Positions 17,547-28,882 of a stretch of 64,000 bases of DNA are shown one piece after another. Made by a program: the position numbers and the translations under genes. The notes under the pieces are model-generated. The model was not told where the DNA came from. It saw only the letters and a program-made list of their open reading frames with translations, and searched no databases. Origin of the DNA: a bacterium (GTDB taxonomy: Bacteria > Bacillota > Bacilli > Lactobacillales > Streptococcaceae); the NCBI GenBank assembly GCA_905221125.1, contig CAJNBY010000012.1:5714-69713 (forward strand). Direction: 5' to 3'. Within the stretch, counting starts at the first letter, position 1, and each line of letters begins with the position of its first letter.

Positions 17547-20090
17547 TTATATCTTAGATGACTTTCGTTTGTGATTATAAATTCCAAATAGTAAAAGTGA
17601 AGTAAAGGAACAGATTGCTCCAGTAATAAAACCATTGGGAATAAAGGAAAGTGTAATAGTTCCTTTTCCCTTGGGAACATCAACTTTCATAAATCCAGTT
17701 TGAGCTTGTTTAATTTCTATTTTCTTATCATCTTGGTAGGCAGACCAACCTTTGTCATAAGGAATGGTGAAGAAAATAGATGTATCTTGTTTGACATCAT
17801 ATCTAGCAAAAACCCTGTTTTTAGAAGTTGATACTGTTACAGGCTGTTCTTTAATTTTTTGAATTGCCTCAGTTAAAGTTTGGGTATCTAAACTATAGAA
17901 AGTAGGAGATTCAAATGATACTTGTGAATTTCCAGGGAAACTAACATTGATATTGAAAGTTTTTTTCTCTTTTGTATAGCCTAGATTAAAGAAGGAGAAG
18001 ACATTATCAGTTGTAAAAGTCTTTTTTTCACCATTTACAAGGATGTCAACCTTCTTTTGTTTATCATTAGAAAAGTGAAGATTTGTGAAAGAAAGATAAA
18101 CTTGGCTGTTTTCTGGTACTTCAATTTGATACTGGATTGCTGCATCCTCATTTGAAGAACTTGTAACACTAATCAAATCATCAGTATTCTCTGTTTTTTC
18201 ATAGGGTATTGGAGAAAAATAATCAAAATTGACGTTAGCAAGTTGATTTAAAAATGAGGCCTGATTATCCAAGGTATGTTCATTGAACTTGACATCATTG
18301 TAAACAGATTGACTAGCAAAGGCAATCGGAAGAGAGAATTGATTTTCATATAGGGTAAGATTATCTTTTTGATATACATCTTGGAAACCATACTTATCAA
18401 TAGGGTTTTCTGAGATATTGTACTGAATTCCAAATAAACTATCAGCTAAAATGCTATTATTGGCATAACGGAGATTGAGATTGGTCCCAGAGGATTTAAA
18501 CCCAAGTTTATCCAAAGTAGAGCTTGCTGAACGATTTCGAACAGAAGAAAATTGAGAGATTCCATTGTAGTTGAATTTCATACTGTCATTTCCTGTCTGA
18601 GTCTCTAGTTTCTCAGTACGAGTAAATGAATTTCCAATATATGTTGAGAAAGAGTCCATAGCTGGTATATCTCTACTATATGCACTTTGAGAAGCAAATC
18701 CCCATTCCTTAGCAATTCCGTCCATTTGAGATGAAGCATTTAAACTCATTTCAACCAGTATAAATAAAGAGATTAGAATGGCAAACAGTTTTACAGAGAT
18801 AAACTTTTTGATAACTGCAAGGAGTAAAAGAGAATAGACAACTAAAAATTCAAGAGTAAGTAGAATATTCAAATCTGTTAAAAAAGAATAATATGATTTT
18901 AGATAGATGGTGGCTAAAAATCCTATTATAACAAGAAAAAGCGAAGCTAAAAAATTCCAGACTTTGATTTCTTTCAGACGATTTAAGACTTCCGCTGCTG
19001 TATAAATTAACAAGGTAGAGAAAATCCAAGCATAACGATGTAAAAACATGTTTGGAGTATGCATGCCTTGCCAAAATAAATCAAGAGCTTCAATATAAAA
19101 GCTTGCAATTAGAAATGCAAAGAAGATTGCATAGATAAGTTTCACGTGAAACTTAATAGATTTCATCGTAAAAAATAAAATAGTCAAAATAAAGGGAAGT
19201 AGTCCAACAAAAATCATTGGGATGGCCCCATACTTTGTTGTGTCAAAGGAACCGATGAATTGTTTAGCAAAGAGATCAAGATACCAGCTACTTTCAGTTT
19301 GAAACTTTGTAATTTCAGTTAATTTTTCCCCATGTGTCTGTAAATCAAACAGAGTAGGAAGAGTTAGAATCAAACTAGCCATACCAGCTAAAACGGAGGT
19401 GATTATGAAATCAAGAAAAGATGATTTTCGAGTTTTAAAGTCCCAAGAAATTTGGCAGAGATACCAGAAAATAAGAAACAATGCTGTCATATAGCCAAAA
19501 TAATAGTTTTGGATAAATAAGATTGACAGACTTGTAAAGTACAATAGGAAATTCTTTTCAGTGATAAGTAGCTGTAAACCAGTTATAATTAAAGGAATCA
19601 AGATAAAAACATCTAGCCAGGTTTTTATCTCTAATTGACTGACAGTGAAACTCATCAGAGCATAGGAAGTAGATAAAGCTAGTTTTAAAGGCTTAGGAAT
19701 CGATTGAAATAATTTATTTAAACTAAAGTAAGTTGACAGTCCAATCAATCCAAATTTTAAGAGAGTTGTCAGATAGACAGCGTCTGGCATATTAGTTAGA
19801 TCAAAAAAGTAAACTAGTGGTGAAAGGAAACTACCCAAGTAATAACTAGATAGGGCATAGAAATTCAATCCGAGGCCACTTGTAAAGGTGTAGAACAAAC
19901 TACCATTTCCATGTAGGATATTTCTTAGAGCTATATCAAAAATAACGTATTGATGAAACCCATCTCCTAATAGTGGAGATGTATCGCTATTCCAGTAGAT
20001 ACCTTGAGATAGATATACTCCTATCATAATGATTATGGGAATGATGAAAGAAACAAAATAGGTCCAATATGTTTTAAAAAATAATTTCAT
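17547..20090 (-). CDS. YfhO-family polytopic membrane protein (GT-C-like)
   Basis: An 847-residue protein of the YfhO family. The first 450 or so residues hold about a dozen hydrophobic helices; about 450-815 form an extracytoplasmic domain, and one final helix precedes the basic end NHKRKSSKI. YfhO-type proteins resemble GT-C glycosyltransferases and have been linked to teichoic-acid glycosylation in other Firmicutes; the substrate here is unknown. The gene contains a 20-bp parS palindrome at about codon 315. Confidence 0.85.
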   Translation of the reverse strand: MKLFFKTYWTYFVSFIIPIIIMIGVYLSQGIYWNSDTSPLLGDGFHQYVIFDIALRNILHGNGSLFYTFTSGLGLNFYALSSYYLGSFLSPLVYFFDLTNMPDAVYLTTLLKFGLIGLSTYFSLNKLFQSIPKPLKLALSTSYALMSFTVSQLEIKTWLDVFILIPLIITGLQLLITEKNFLLYFTSLSILFIQNYYFGYMTALFLIFWYLCQISWDFKTRKSSFLDFIITSVLAGMASLILTLPTLFDLQTHGEKLTEITKFQTESSWYLDLFAKQFIGSFDTTKYGAIPMIFVGLLPFILTILFFTMKSIKFHVKLIYAIFFAFLIASFYIEALDLFWQGMHTPNMFLHRYAWIFSTLLIYTAAEVLNRLKEIKVWNFLASLFLVIIGFLATIYLKSYYSFLTDLNILLTLEFLVVYSLLLLAVIKKFISVKLFAILISLFILVEMSLNASSQMDGIAKEWGFASQSAYSRDIPAMDSFSTYIGNSFTRTEKLETQTGNDSMKFNYNGISQFSSVRNRSASSTLDKLGFKSSGTNLNLRYANNSILADSLFGIQYNISENPIDKYGFQDVYQKDNLTLYENQFSLPIAFASQSVYNDVKFNEHTLDNQASFLNQLANVNFDYFSPIPYEKTENTDDLISVTSSSNEDAAIQYQIEVPENSQVYLSFTNLHFSNDKQKKVDILVNGEKKTFTTDNVFSFFNLGYTKEKKTFNINVSFPGNSQVSFESPTFYSLDTQTLTEAIQKIKEQPVTVSTSKNRVFARYDVKQDTSIFFTIPYDKGWSAYQDDKKIEIKQAQTGFMKVDVPKGKGTITLSFIPNGFITGAICSFTSLLLFGIYNHKRKSSKI
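19136..19155. promoter_or_regulatory. parS: parS centromere site inside the yfhO-like gene
   Basis: TAAGTTTCACGTGAAACTTA is a perfect 20-bp palindrome whose core GTTTCACGTGAAAC equals the Firmicutes parS core. It lies about 10.5 kb from oriC and should be bound by ParB. Confidence 0.92.
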
Positions 20091-20110
20091 TTTACCTCAT
20101 AAAATGTTAG

Positions 20111-20141
20111 AAAACTCAGCTGGTTAGCCCAACTGAGTTTT
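20111..20141 (-). terminator. Terminator of the ABC-F gene
   Basis: On the minus strand a 13-bp stem (AAAACTCAGTTGG with CCAGCTGAGTTTT, one G-T pair) and a short loop, ending in TTTT. It lies between the ABC-F and yfhO-like genes. Confidence 0.8.
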
Positions 20142-20149
20142 GAATTTTT

Positions 20150-21772
20150 TTAGTCTTTCCAAAGTTCTTTAACTTTTGCTTGTACTTCTGCATTCTCTAG
20201 GAATTCATCATATGTTTCATCGATACGGTCAATGACGCCATTTTTAGACAAGACAATGATATGGTTGGCTAGAGTTTGAATAAACTCGTGGTCATGGCTG
20301 GCAAAGATGATTGATTCTTTAAAGTTTTTCAATCCATCATTCAAGCTTGAGATAGATTCCAAGTCCAAGTGATTGGTTGGATCATCAAGTACAAGGACAT
20401 TTGATTTTAAGAGCATGAGTTTTGAAAGCATGACACGAACTTTTTCTCCCCCTGACAAGACATTTACAGGTTTGTTAACCTCATCTCCAGAGAAGAGCAT
20501 ACGGCCGAGGAAACCACGTAGGAAAGTATTGTCATCTTCTTCTTTACTTGCGAATTGACGCAACCAGTCAAGGATTGACTCTCCTCCTGCAAAATCTGCC
20601 GAGTTATCTTTTGGCAGGTAAGATTGACTAGTGGTCACTCCCCACTTGACAGTTCCTTCATAGTCAATGTCTCCCATGATTGCACGAATTAATGCAGTCG
20701 TTTGGATGTCATTTTGTCCAATAAGCGCTGTCTTATCACCTGGACGCAAGATAAAGCTGATATTATCTAAAATAGTCTCACCATCAATCTTTACAGTTAG
20801 ATTTTCTACTGTCAAGAGATCATTACCAATCTCACGTTCCGCTTTAAAGTTGATAAATGGATATTTACGACTAGATGGTACAATTTCTTCAAGTTCAATC
20901 TTATCAAGCATTTTCTTACGTGATGTTGCTTGTCTTGATTTAGAAGCATTAGCAGAGAAACGAGCAACGAACTCTTGCAATTGTTTAATTTTTTCTTCTG
21001 CTTTGGCATTACGGTCTGCTAGCAATTTAGCAGCGAGCTCAGAAGATTCTTTCCAGAAGTCGTAGTTTCCGACATAGAGTTTGATTTTTCCAAAGTCAAG
21101 GTCGGCCATGTGAGTACATACTTTGTTTAAGAAGTGACGGTCGTGGGATACTACGATAACTGTGTTATCAAAGTCAATCAAGAAGTCTTCTAACCAAGTA
21201 ATAGATTGGATGTCTAAACCGTTGGTAGGCTCGTCCAAGAGAAGAACATCTGGTTTACCAAAAAGTGCTTTGGCGAGGAGAACTTTTACTTTTTCACCGT
21301 TGGCCAATTCGCTCATGTTTTGATAGTGCAATTCTTCTGGAATGTTTAGGTTTTGAAGTAGTTGAGAGGCTTCGCTTTCTGCTTCCCAGCCTCCAAGCTC
21401 GGCAAACTCTCCTTCGAGTTCGGCAGCACGCACTCCATCCTCATCTGAGAAATCTTCCTTCATGTAGATGGCATCTTTCTCTTTCATGATGCTATAAAGT
21501 TTTTCATTTCCCATGATAACAACATCAATGGCACGTTCATCTTCATAGTCAAAGTGATTTTGACGAAGAACAGAGAGACGTTCATCTGGACCAAGAGAGA
21601 TGTGACCAGTAGTAGGTTCGATATCTCCGGCTAAAATTTTTAAAAAGGTTGATTTTCCGGCACCATTAGCACCAATTAATCCATAAGTATTTCCTTCTGT
21701 AAATTTGATATTGACATCATCAAAAAGTTTGCGATCACTAAAACGTAGTGAAACATCAGATACTGTAAGCAA
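20150..21772 (-). CDS. ABC-F family ATPase (YkpA/YbiT type)
   Basis: A 540-residue soluble protein with two ABC ATPase domains in tandem and no membrane segments. Domain 1 has Walker A GANGAGKST near residue 37 and LLLDEPTNGLD near residue 185. Domain 2 has a degenerate Walker A (GQNDIQTT, no Lys), an intact LSGGEKVRV and LVLDDPTNHLD. The degenerate second P-loop also occurs in B. subtilis YkpA as I recall it, so it is probably a family trait. ABC-F proteins act on the ribosome; this subgroup is not a known resistance factor. Confidence 0.9.
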   Translation of the reverse strand: MLTVSDVSLRFSDRKLFDDVNIKFTEGNTYGLIGANGAGKSTFLKILAGDIEPTTGHISLGPDERLSVLRQNHFDYEDERAIDVVIMGNEKLYSIMKEKDAIYMKEDFSDEDGVRAAELEGEFAELGGWEAESEASQLLQNLNIPEELHYQNMSELANGEKVKVLLAKALFGKPDVLLLDEPTNGLDIQSITWLEDFLIDFDNTVIVVSHDRHFLNKVCTHMADLDFGKIKLYVGNYDFWKESSELAAKLLADRNAKAEEKIKQLQEFVARFSANASKSRQATSRKKMLDKIELEEIVPSSRKYPFINFKAEREIGNDLLTVENLTVKIDGETILDNISFILRPGDKTALIGQNDIQTTALIRAIMGDIDYEGTVKWGVTTSQSYLPKDNSADFAGGESILDWLRQFASKEEDDNTFLRGFLGRMLFSGDEVNKPVNVLSGGEKVRVMLSKLMLLKSNVLVLDDPTNHLDLESISSLNDGLKNFKESIIFASHDHEFIQTLANHIIVLSKNGVIDRIDETYDEFLENAEVQAKVKELWKD

Positions 21773-21801
21773 TGTTTTTCTCCTATATATGTAATATATT
21801 T

Positions 21802-21830
21802 ATTCTACTAGAAAATACGGAAATATTCAA
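21802..21830 (-). promoter_or_regulatory. Promoter of the ABC-F gene
   Basis: Minus strand TTGAAT (21830-21825), 17-bp spacer, TAGAAT (21807-21802), about 30 bp before the start codon. Confidence 0.75.
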
Positions 21831-21845
21831 ATTTTTATCTGTTAA

Positions 21846-21884
21846 TTTTGTGTAAATTACATTTACAGTACACTTTACACAAAA
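21846..21884. promoter_or_regulatory. Inverted-repeat operator-like element upstream of trpS
   Basis: The outer arms TTTTGTGTAAA (21846-21856) and TTTACACAAAA (21874-21884) are perfect complements. Inside, TGTAAA-TTACA-TTTACA (21851-21867) is a second perfect inverted repeat, so three TGTAAA-type half-sites lie within 39 bp. The element is between the divergent ABC-F and trpS promoters. I do not recognise the regulator. Confidence 0.55.
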
Positions 21885-21940
21885 CCGTGAATAGCAAGGT
21901 TGATTTATTTTGATAAATTGCGGTTATTTCATTAAAAAAA

Positions 21941-21949
21941 TGCTATAAT
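21941..21949 (+). promoter_or_regulatory. Extended -10 promoter of trpS
   Basis: TGcTATAAT at 21941-21949, 28 bp before the trpS ATG. The -35 is poor. No T-box leader is present. Confidence 0.7.
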
Positions 21950-21977
21950 TGAAGGGACTATATCGAAGGAGAACAAA

Positions 21978-23003
21978 ATGACTAAACCCATTATTTTAAC
22001 AGGAGACCGTCCAACAGGAAAATTGCATATTGGACATTATGTTGGAAGTCTCAAAAATCGAGTATTATTACAGGAAGAGGGTAAGTATGATATGTTTGTG
22101 TTCTTGGCTGACCAACAAGCCTTGACAGATCACGCCAAAGATCCTCAAACCATTGTAGAGTCTATCGGAAATGTGGCTTTGGATTATCTTGCAGTTGGAT
22201 TGGATCCAAGTAAGTCAACTATCTTTATTCAAAGTCAAATTCCAGAATTAGCTGAGTTGTCTATGTATTATATGAATCTAGTTTCATTAGCACGTTTGGA
22301 GCGCAATCCAACTGTCAAGACAGAGATTGCTCAGAAAGGCTTTGGAGAAAGTATTCCGACAGGCTTTTTAGTCTATCCAATCGCTCAAGCAGCTGATATC
22401 ACAGCTTTCAAGGCTAATTATGTTCCTGTAGGAACAGACCAAAAACCAATGATTGAGCAAACTCGTGAAATTGTTCGTTCTTTTAACAATGCATATAACT
22501 GTAATGTTTTGGTGGAACCGGAAGGTATTTATCCAGAAAATGAGAGAGCAGGTCGTTTGCCTGGTTTAGATGGAAATGCTAAAATGTCTAAATCACTTAA
22601 TAACGGTATTTATTTAGCTGATGATGCGGATACTTTGCGTAAAAAAGTAATGAGTATGTATACAGATCCAGATCATATCCGCGTTGAGGATCCAGGTAAA
22701 ATTGAAGGAAATATGGTTTTCCATTATCTAGATGTTTTTGGTCGTCCAGAAGATGCTCAAGAAATTGCTGATATGAAAGAACATTATCAACGAGGTGGTC
22801 TTGGTGATGTGAAAACCAAACGTTATCTACTTGAAATATTAGAACGTGAACTGGGTCCTATTCGTGAGCGCCGTATCGAATTTGCTAAGGATATGGGAGA
22901 AGTTTATAATATGCTTCAAAAAGGTAGTGAAAGAGCGCGTGAAGTTGCAGGTCAAACCCTATCTGAGGTTAAAGGAGCAATGGGACTTCATTACTTTAAC
23001 TAA
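21978..23003 (+). CDS. trpS: Tryptophanyl-tRNA synthetase
   Basis: A 341-residue class Ic synthetase. The HIGH-type motif is HIGHYVGS near residue 17 and the KMSKS motif is AKMSKS near residue 201. It charges tRNA-Trp with tryptophan. The ATG follows AAGGAG. It is followed by its own terminator. The upstream inverted repeat at 21846-21884 may control it. Confidence 0.97.
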   Translation: MTKPIILTGDRPTGKLHIGHYVGSLKNRVLLQEEGKYDMFVFLADQQALTDHAKDPQTIVESIGNVALDYLAVGLDPSKSTIFIQSQIPELAELSMYYMNLVSLARLERNPTVKTEIAQKGFGESIPTGFLVYPIAQAADITAFKANYVPVGTDQKPMIEQTREIVRSFNNAYNCNVLVEPEGIYPENERAGRLPGLDGNAKMSKSLNNGIYLADDADTLRKKVMSMYTDPDHIRVEDPGKIEGNMVFHYLDVFGRPEDAQEIADMKEHYQRGGLGDVKTKRYLLEILERELGPIRERRIEFAKDMGEVYNMLQKGSERAREVAGQTLSEVKGAMGLHYFN

Positions 23004-23017
23004 GTTTATTTTACAAG

Positions 23018-23058
23018 AAACTATCATTTCTATTTCGAAGAAAAGATAGTTTTTTATT
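23018..23058 (+). terminator. trpS terminator
   Basis: AAACTATC (23018-23025) pairs with GATAGTTT (23045-23052); an inner TTTCT/AGAAA pairing shortens the loop. TTTTT follows. Confidence 0.75.
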
Positions 23059-23072
23059 TACCCCTGTAACAT

Positions 23073-24633
<1,561 letters not shown>

Positions 24634-24641
24634 AAGAAATA

Positions 24642-24674
24642 AAAAGAACTCCTGCGAAAAACAGGAGTTCTTTT
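24642..24674. terminator. Bidirectional terminator between guaB and recF
   Basis: The stem AAAAGAACTCCTG / CAGGAGTTCTTTT with loop cgaaaaa lies between the convergent genes and has U tracts on both strands. Confidence 0.92.
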
Positions 24675-24683
24675 ACAATGTTG

Positions 24684-25781
24684 TCAATCTTTGTTTACAG
24701 TAACTTTACCATCCTGGATAGTGAAAATACTTAGATTTTCTGGTAGATTTTGAAGATGATCTAAGCTTGTTGTTGTAATAAAGGTTTGGATTGATTGAGA
24801 AATCGTTTCTAATAATTTTAACTGTCTAGTGTTGTCAAGTTCACTCATAACATCGTCAAGTAGTAATATTGGGGATTCTGTAGTAACACTTTCCATTAGT
24901 TCGATTTCTGCTAATTTTATAGAAAGGACGAGACTACGATGTTGGCCTTGACTTCCAAAACTAGCATCCATCCCATTTATATAAAAAGAAATGTCATCTC
25001 GATGAGGACCGACACCAGTATTCTTTTTAAATAAATCTCTGGATCTACTTTTTTCTAAAGCAATTTTGAAAAATTCGGATAAGTCTTCTTTGTCAGTTAT
25101 CTTGACAGAAGATTGATAGAATATTGACAACTCTTCAATCTGGTTAGAGAGTTCAAAATGTTTCTTACGCCCAAATGATTCTAGTTTTTTTATGAAATCT
25201 AAGCGGTGATTCATTACACGACATCCATAATCAATTAGCTGATCATCCAACACAGAAAGGAAGGTTTCATCTATTTTTTGATCTGATTTTAGATAAGTAT
25301 TTCTTTGTTTTAGGATGTGATTATAATTGGTTAAGTCAGATAGATAGATTGGCTTAATTTGTCCAAGCTCCATATCAATAAATTTTCGTCGAACCGAAGG
25401 TGCTCCTTTAATTAGTTGTAAATCTTCAGGAGCAAATAAGACAACATTCATGTGTCCTACATAATCTGAAAGGCGTGCTTGTTTTAAATGATTAACTTTT
25501 GTCACACGGCCTTTTTGTGTTAGTTCGATTTCTAGGGGAATGGATCCAGTTTTTTTCTGAACGAGACCTGAAAGATGAAGTTGTTCCTCATCAAAATGAA
25601 TGAGATTTTTATCTGTTCGAGTTCGATGACTACGCGTTAAGGCTAAAAAATAGATAGCCTCTAGCATATTTGTTTTTCCTTGTGCATTATGTCCCAAAAA
25701 GACATTCAATTTAGGATTAAAGTCTATTTTTGTCTCTTTGTAATTACGAAAAGTCTTGAGAGATAGGTTTTGTAGCCACAT
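24684..25781 (-). CDS. recF: DNA replication/repair protein RecF
   Basis: A 365-residue SMC-like ATPase that promotes RecA loading at gaps with RecO and RecR. Walker [10 protein letters not shown] near residue 30, an ABC-type signature [10 protein letters not shown] near residue 270, and Walker [12 protein letters not shown] near residue 300 are present. It lies two bases downstream of yaaA. In B. subtilis these genes are between dnaN and gyrB; here, as in other streptococci, the pair lies about 16 kb from oriC. Confidence 0.97.
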   Translation of the reverse strand: MWLQNLSLKTFRNYKETKIDFNPKLNVFLGHNAQGKTNMLEAIYFLALTRSHRTRTDKNLIHFDEEQLHLSGLVQKKTGSIPLEIELTQKGRVTKVNHLKQARLSDYVGHMNVVLFAPEDLQLIKGAPSVRRKFIDMELGQIKPIYLSDLTNYNHILKQRNTYLKSDQKIDETFLSVLDDQLIDYGCRVMNHRLDFIKKLESFGRKKHFELSNQIEELSIFYQSSVKITDKEDLSEFFKIALEKSRSRDLFKKNTGVGPHRDDISFYINGMDASFGSQGQHRSLVLSIKLAEIELMESVTTESPILLLDDVMSELDNTRQLKLLETISQSIQTFITTTSLDHLQNLPENLSIFTIQDGKVTVNKD

Positions 25782-25783
25782 GA

Positions 25784-26152
25784 TTATCTACCAGGGAATC
25801 GTGGAGCTTGTTTGCTTTTAGGTGATGAAGCAGGTTTGGATTTGTCTTTTTTAACTCCCTTATTCATCTCTTTGACAAGTTTAGCGATCCGTTCTTTTTC
25901 AACTTTATCAGCTTGGTATTCCTCTTGTTCTTCAGAAGTAGGTTGTGTCAACAAGATGTCAATGTCCATGTCAGGGATGTCAACTTTATCGCCAATACGA
26001 AGTTTTTTACCACGACGACTTTCTAATTCCCCATTAAAGTAAACAGAATGTTCAGAGAGAAAGGATTTGATAGCTCCTCCGCTATGTGTAATTCCAAGTT
26101 CTTTGAGTAGTGCTTGGAGGGTAATAAATTCTTCAAATAATTTGTATTCCAT
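25784..26152 (-). CDS. yaaA: S4-domain protein YaaA
   Basis: A 122-residue protein with an S4-like RNA-binding domain in the first 70 residues ([20 protein letters not shown]) and a long Lys/Glu/Pro-rich tail ending RFPGR. It is conserved upstream of recF in Firmicutes and probably has a ribosome-related role. The start is preceded by GAGGTG and an extended -10 (TGGTATAAT on the minus strand, TATAAT at 26178-26173). It shares the intergenic region with the divergent M16 operon. Confidence 0.88.
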   Translation of the reverse strand: MEYKLFEEFITLQALLKELGITHSGGAIKSFLSEHSVYFNGELESRRGKKLRIGDKVDIPDMDIDILLTQPTSEEQEEYQADKVEKERIAKLVKEMNKGVKKDKSKPASSPKSKQAPRFPGR

Positions 26153-26277
26153 AATTCACCTCAATCTTTGGTATTATACCATATTTTCCTAAAAATAGTG
26201 AGAGAAACAGGGAGAATTGTAAGCGTTTTTTATTTCAAAAGTATTACAGAGAACAAGAAAATTTCAGGTTTTCGTGA

Positions 26278-26304
26278 TATAATAGAAGTCTGTACATAAG
26301 GAGG
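26278..26304 (+). promoter_or_regulatory. Extended -10 promoter and ribosome site of the M16-rodZ-pgsA-ecf operon
   Basis: TATAAT (26278-26283) preceded by TGA, with AAGGAGG near 26298-26304 before the ATG at 26311. A second extended -10 on the opposite strand serves yaaA. Confidence 0.78.
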
Positions 26305-26310
26305 TAAATC

Positions 26311-27561
26311 ATGGAGTTAGTGCATGGAATTTCAACACATTTTATCCAATCAAAGAAGTTTAAAACGAACAAAATCACCGTGCGTTTTACAGCTCCATTA
26401 TCTCTTGATACGATTGCAGGTCGCATGTTGAGTGCGAGTATGCTAGAGACTGCTAATCTGATGTACCCTACTTCTCAAGATTTGAGAAGACACTTGGCTA
26501 GTCTATATGGTACAGATATGTCAACCCATTGTTTTAGAAGAGGACAAAGCCACATTGTAGAATTGACATTCACATATGTTCGTGATGAGTTTTTAAGTAA
26601 GAAAAATGTGTTAACTTCTCAGGTTTTGGAACTAGTAAAAGAAACTCTTTTTTCACCCGTTGTAGTTGATAATGGGTTTGATTCTGCCTTATTTGAAATT
26701 GAGAAAAAGCAATTGCTAGCAAGTTTAGTAGCTGATATGGATGATTCTTTTTATTTTGCACATAAAGAATTAGATAAATTATTTTTTCATGATGAACGTC
26801 TCCAATTGGAATACAGTGATTTACGAAATCGTATTTTAGCTGAAACTCCACAAAGTTCTTATTCTTGTTTCCAAGAATTTTTGGTCAATGATCGAATAGA
26901 TTTCTTTTTCTTAGGTGATTTTAATGAGGTTGAAATTCAAAATGTATTAGAATCATTTGGCTTTAAAGGTCGAAAAGGAGATGTGAAGGTTCAGTATCGT
27001 CAACCTTATTCCAATATCCTTCAGGAAGGTATGGTTCGGAAAAATGTGGGACAGTCTATTTTAGAGTTGGGATATTATTGCTCTGCTGAATATGGCGATG
27101 AGCAACATTTACCCATGATTGTAATGAATGGTTTACTTGGTGGCTTTGCTCATTCTAAGCTCTTTACAAATGTCCGTGAAAATGCTGGATTAGCTTATAC
27201 TATTTCAAGTCAGCTTGATTTGTTTAGTGGATTCTTGAGGATGTATGCTGGCATTGATCGAGAAAATCGGAATCAGGCTCGAAAAATGATGAATAATCAA
27301 CTGCTTGATTTAAAAAAAGGATATTTTACAGAGCTTGAGCTAGAGCAGACCAAGGAAATGATTCGTCGGTCTTTGTTGCTTTCTCAAGATAATCAAGGTT
27401 CATTGATTGAACGTGCTTATCAAAATGCCTTACTTGGAAAATCTTCAGCAGACTTTAAAAGTTGGATTGCAAAACTCGAGCAAGTTGACAAAGATGCTAT
27501 TTGTAGAGCAGCTAATAATGTGAAACTACAGGCGATTTACTTTATGGAAGGAATAGAATGA
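26311..27561 (+). CDS. M16-family protein YfmF (inactive partner)
   Basis: A 416-residue protein with the M16 metallopeptidase fold but no HxxEH zinc motif in the expected N-terminal position (LSASMLETANLMYP appears there). It is therefore likely the non-catalytic half of a two-subunit M16B peptidase, with the next gene as the active half. The AYTISSQLDLFSGFLRMYAGI block is typical. It overlaps the next gene by four bases (ATGA). The substrate is unknown in streptococci. Confidence 0.85.
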   Translation: MELVHGISTHFIQSKKFKTNKITVRFTAPLSLDTIAGRMLSASMLETANLMYPTSQDLRRHLASLYGTDMSTHCFRRGQSHIVELTFTYVRDEFLSKKNVLTSQVLELVKETLFSPVVVDNGFDSALFEIEKKQLLASLVADMDDSFYFAHKELDKLFFHDERLQLEYSDLRNRILAETPQSSYSCFQEFLVNDRIDFFFLGDFNEVEIQNVLESFGFKGRKGDVKVQYRQPYSNILQEGMVRKNVGQSILELGYYCSAEYGDEQHLPMIVMNGLLGGFAHSKLFTNVRENAGLAYTISSQLDLFSGFLRMYAGIDRENRNQARKMMNNQLLDLKKGYFTELELEQTKEMIRRSLLLSQDNQGSLIERAYQNALLGKSSADFKSWIAKLEQVDKDAICRAANNVKLQAIYFMEGIE

Positions 27562-28841
27562 CAAAGGTTGTTTTTGAAGAAAAATACTATCCAGCTGTAA
27601 AAGAAATGGTTTATCGAACTCGTTTGACAAACGGATTGACAGTAGCTCTTCTACCTAAAAAGGAATTTAAAGAGGTTTACGGGAGTGTCACTGTACAGTT
27701 TGGCTCGGTAGATACGCTTGTTACAGGAGTTGACAGAGGTGTAAAACAATATCCTGCAGGAATTGCTCATTTTCTTGAACATAAATTATTTGAGAGAGAA
27801 GATTCTAGCGATTTGATGTCGGCTTTTACGAGTCTAGGTGCAGACAGTAATGCCTTTACAAGCTTTACAAAAACAAACTATCTTTTTTCATCGACGGATT
27901 ATCTTTTAGAGAATTTAGATTTACTTGATGAATTGGTAACATCAGCGCATTTTACTGAAGATTCCATTTTAAGAGAGCAGGATATTATCCAGCAGGAACG
28001 AGAAATGTATCAAGATGATCCAGATTCGTGTTTATTCTTTTCAACTTTATCGAATTTGTATCCTGGTACACCTTTAGCAACGGATATAGTTGGAAGTGAG
28101 GAGTCCATTTCCCAAATAAATCTAACTAATTTGCAAGAAAATTTTACAAGGTTTTACAAACCTGTAAATATGTCTCTGTTTTTAGTTGGTAATTTTGATG
28201 TGGAGCAAGTACAGGACTATTTTGAAAGCAAAGAACTGAAAGATTCAGATCTTCAGGAAGTAGCAAGAGAAAAATTGCTTTTACAAAATGTGAAGTCAAC
28301 AGACAGTAGGAGAATGGAAGTATCTTCTCCCAAACTAGCGATTGGGATTAGAGGTAATCGAGAAGTTGCTGAGGGGGATTGCTATCGACATCATATTTTA
28401 TTAAAATTATTGTTTGCAATGATGTTTGGTTGGACTTCAGATCGTTTTCAAAAATTATATGAATCAGGTAAAATAGATGCTTCCTTATCTCTTGAAATTG
28501 AAGTAACAAGTCATTTTCATTTTGTTATGTTGACAATGGATACGAAAGAGCCAGTTGCTTTATCTCATCAGTTTAGGAAGGCCATTCGTAATTTTACAAA
28601 GGATTTGGATATTACAGAGGATCATTTAGATATTATCAAAAGAGAGATGTTTGGGGAATTTTTCAGTAGCATGAACTCTCTTGAATTTATTGCAACACAA
28701 TATGATGCTTTTGAACATGGTGAGACAATTTTTGATTTGCCAAAGATTTTACAGGAAATTACTTTAGAGGATGTCCTTGAAGCAGGACATCACTTAATAG
28801 ATGAAGGGGATATAGTTGATTTTACAATATTCCCATCGTAG
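27558..28841 (+). CDS. M16-family zinc peptidase YfmH (active partner)
   Basis: A 427-residue M16B peptidase. The inverted zinc motif HxxEH is present as HFLEH starting at residue 71, and the downstream Glu lies in the EQDIIQQEREMYQDDP region. It is translationally coupled to the preceding inactive homologue, so the two probably form a heterodimer. In Bacilli such pairs sit upstream of the RodZ-like and pgsA genes, as here. Confidence 0.88.
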   Translation: MTKVVFEEKYYPAVKEMVYRTRLTNGLTVALLPKKEFKEVYGSVTVQFGSVDTLVTGVDRGVKQYPAGIAHFLEHKLFEREDSSDLMSAFTSLGADSNAFTSFTKTNYLFSSTDYLLENLDLLDELVTSAHFTEDSILREQDIIQQEREMYQDDPDSCLFFSTLSNLYPGTPLATDIVGSEESISQINLTNLQENFTRFYKPVNMSLFLVGNFDVEQVQDYFESKELKDSDLQEVAREKLLLQNVKSTDSRRMEVSSPKLAIGIRGNREVAEGDCYRHHILLKLLFAMMFGWTSDRFQKLYESGKIDASLSLEIEVTSHFHFVMLTMDTKEPVALSHQFRKAIRNFTKDLDITEDHLDIIKREMFGEFFSSMNSLEFIATQYDAFEHGETIFDLPKILQEITLEDVLEAGHHLIDEGDIVDFTIFPS

Positions 28842-28882
28842 TAACCTATCATAATAGACACTAGAAAGAAGGGATGACAAGT

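Noticed and set aside
20150-21772. Loss of the Walker A lysine in the second ATPase domain of the ABC-F protein as a sign of decay
   Set aside because: B. subtilis YkpA has a similar degenerate motif as I recall it, so it is likely a family trait, and the rest of the gene is intact.
26217-26234. cre-like sequence TGTAAGCGTTTTTT between yaaA and the M16 genes
   Set aside because: It lacks the final CA of the motif and is not placed over a promoter element.
26311-27561. First M16 gene as an active zinc peptidase
   Set aside because: The HxxEH motif is absent; only the second gene carries it.
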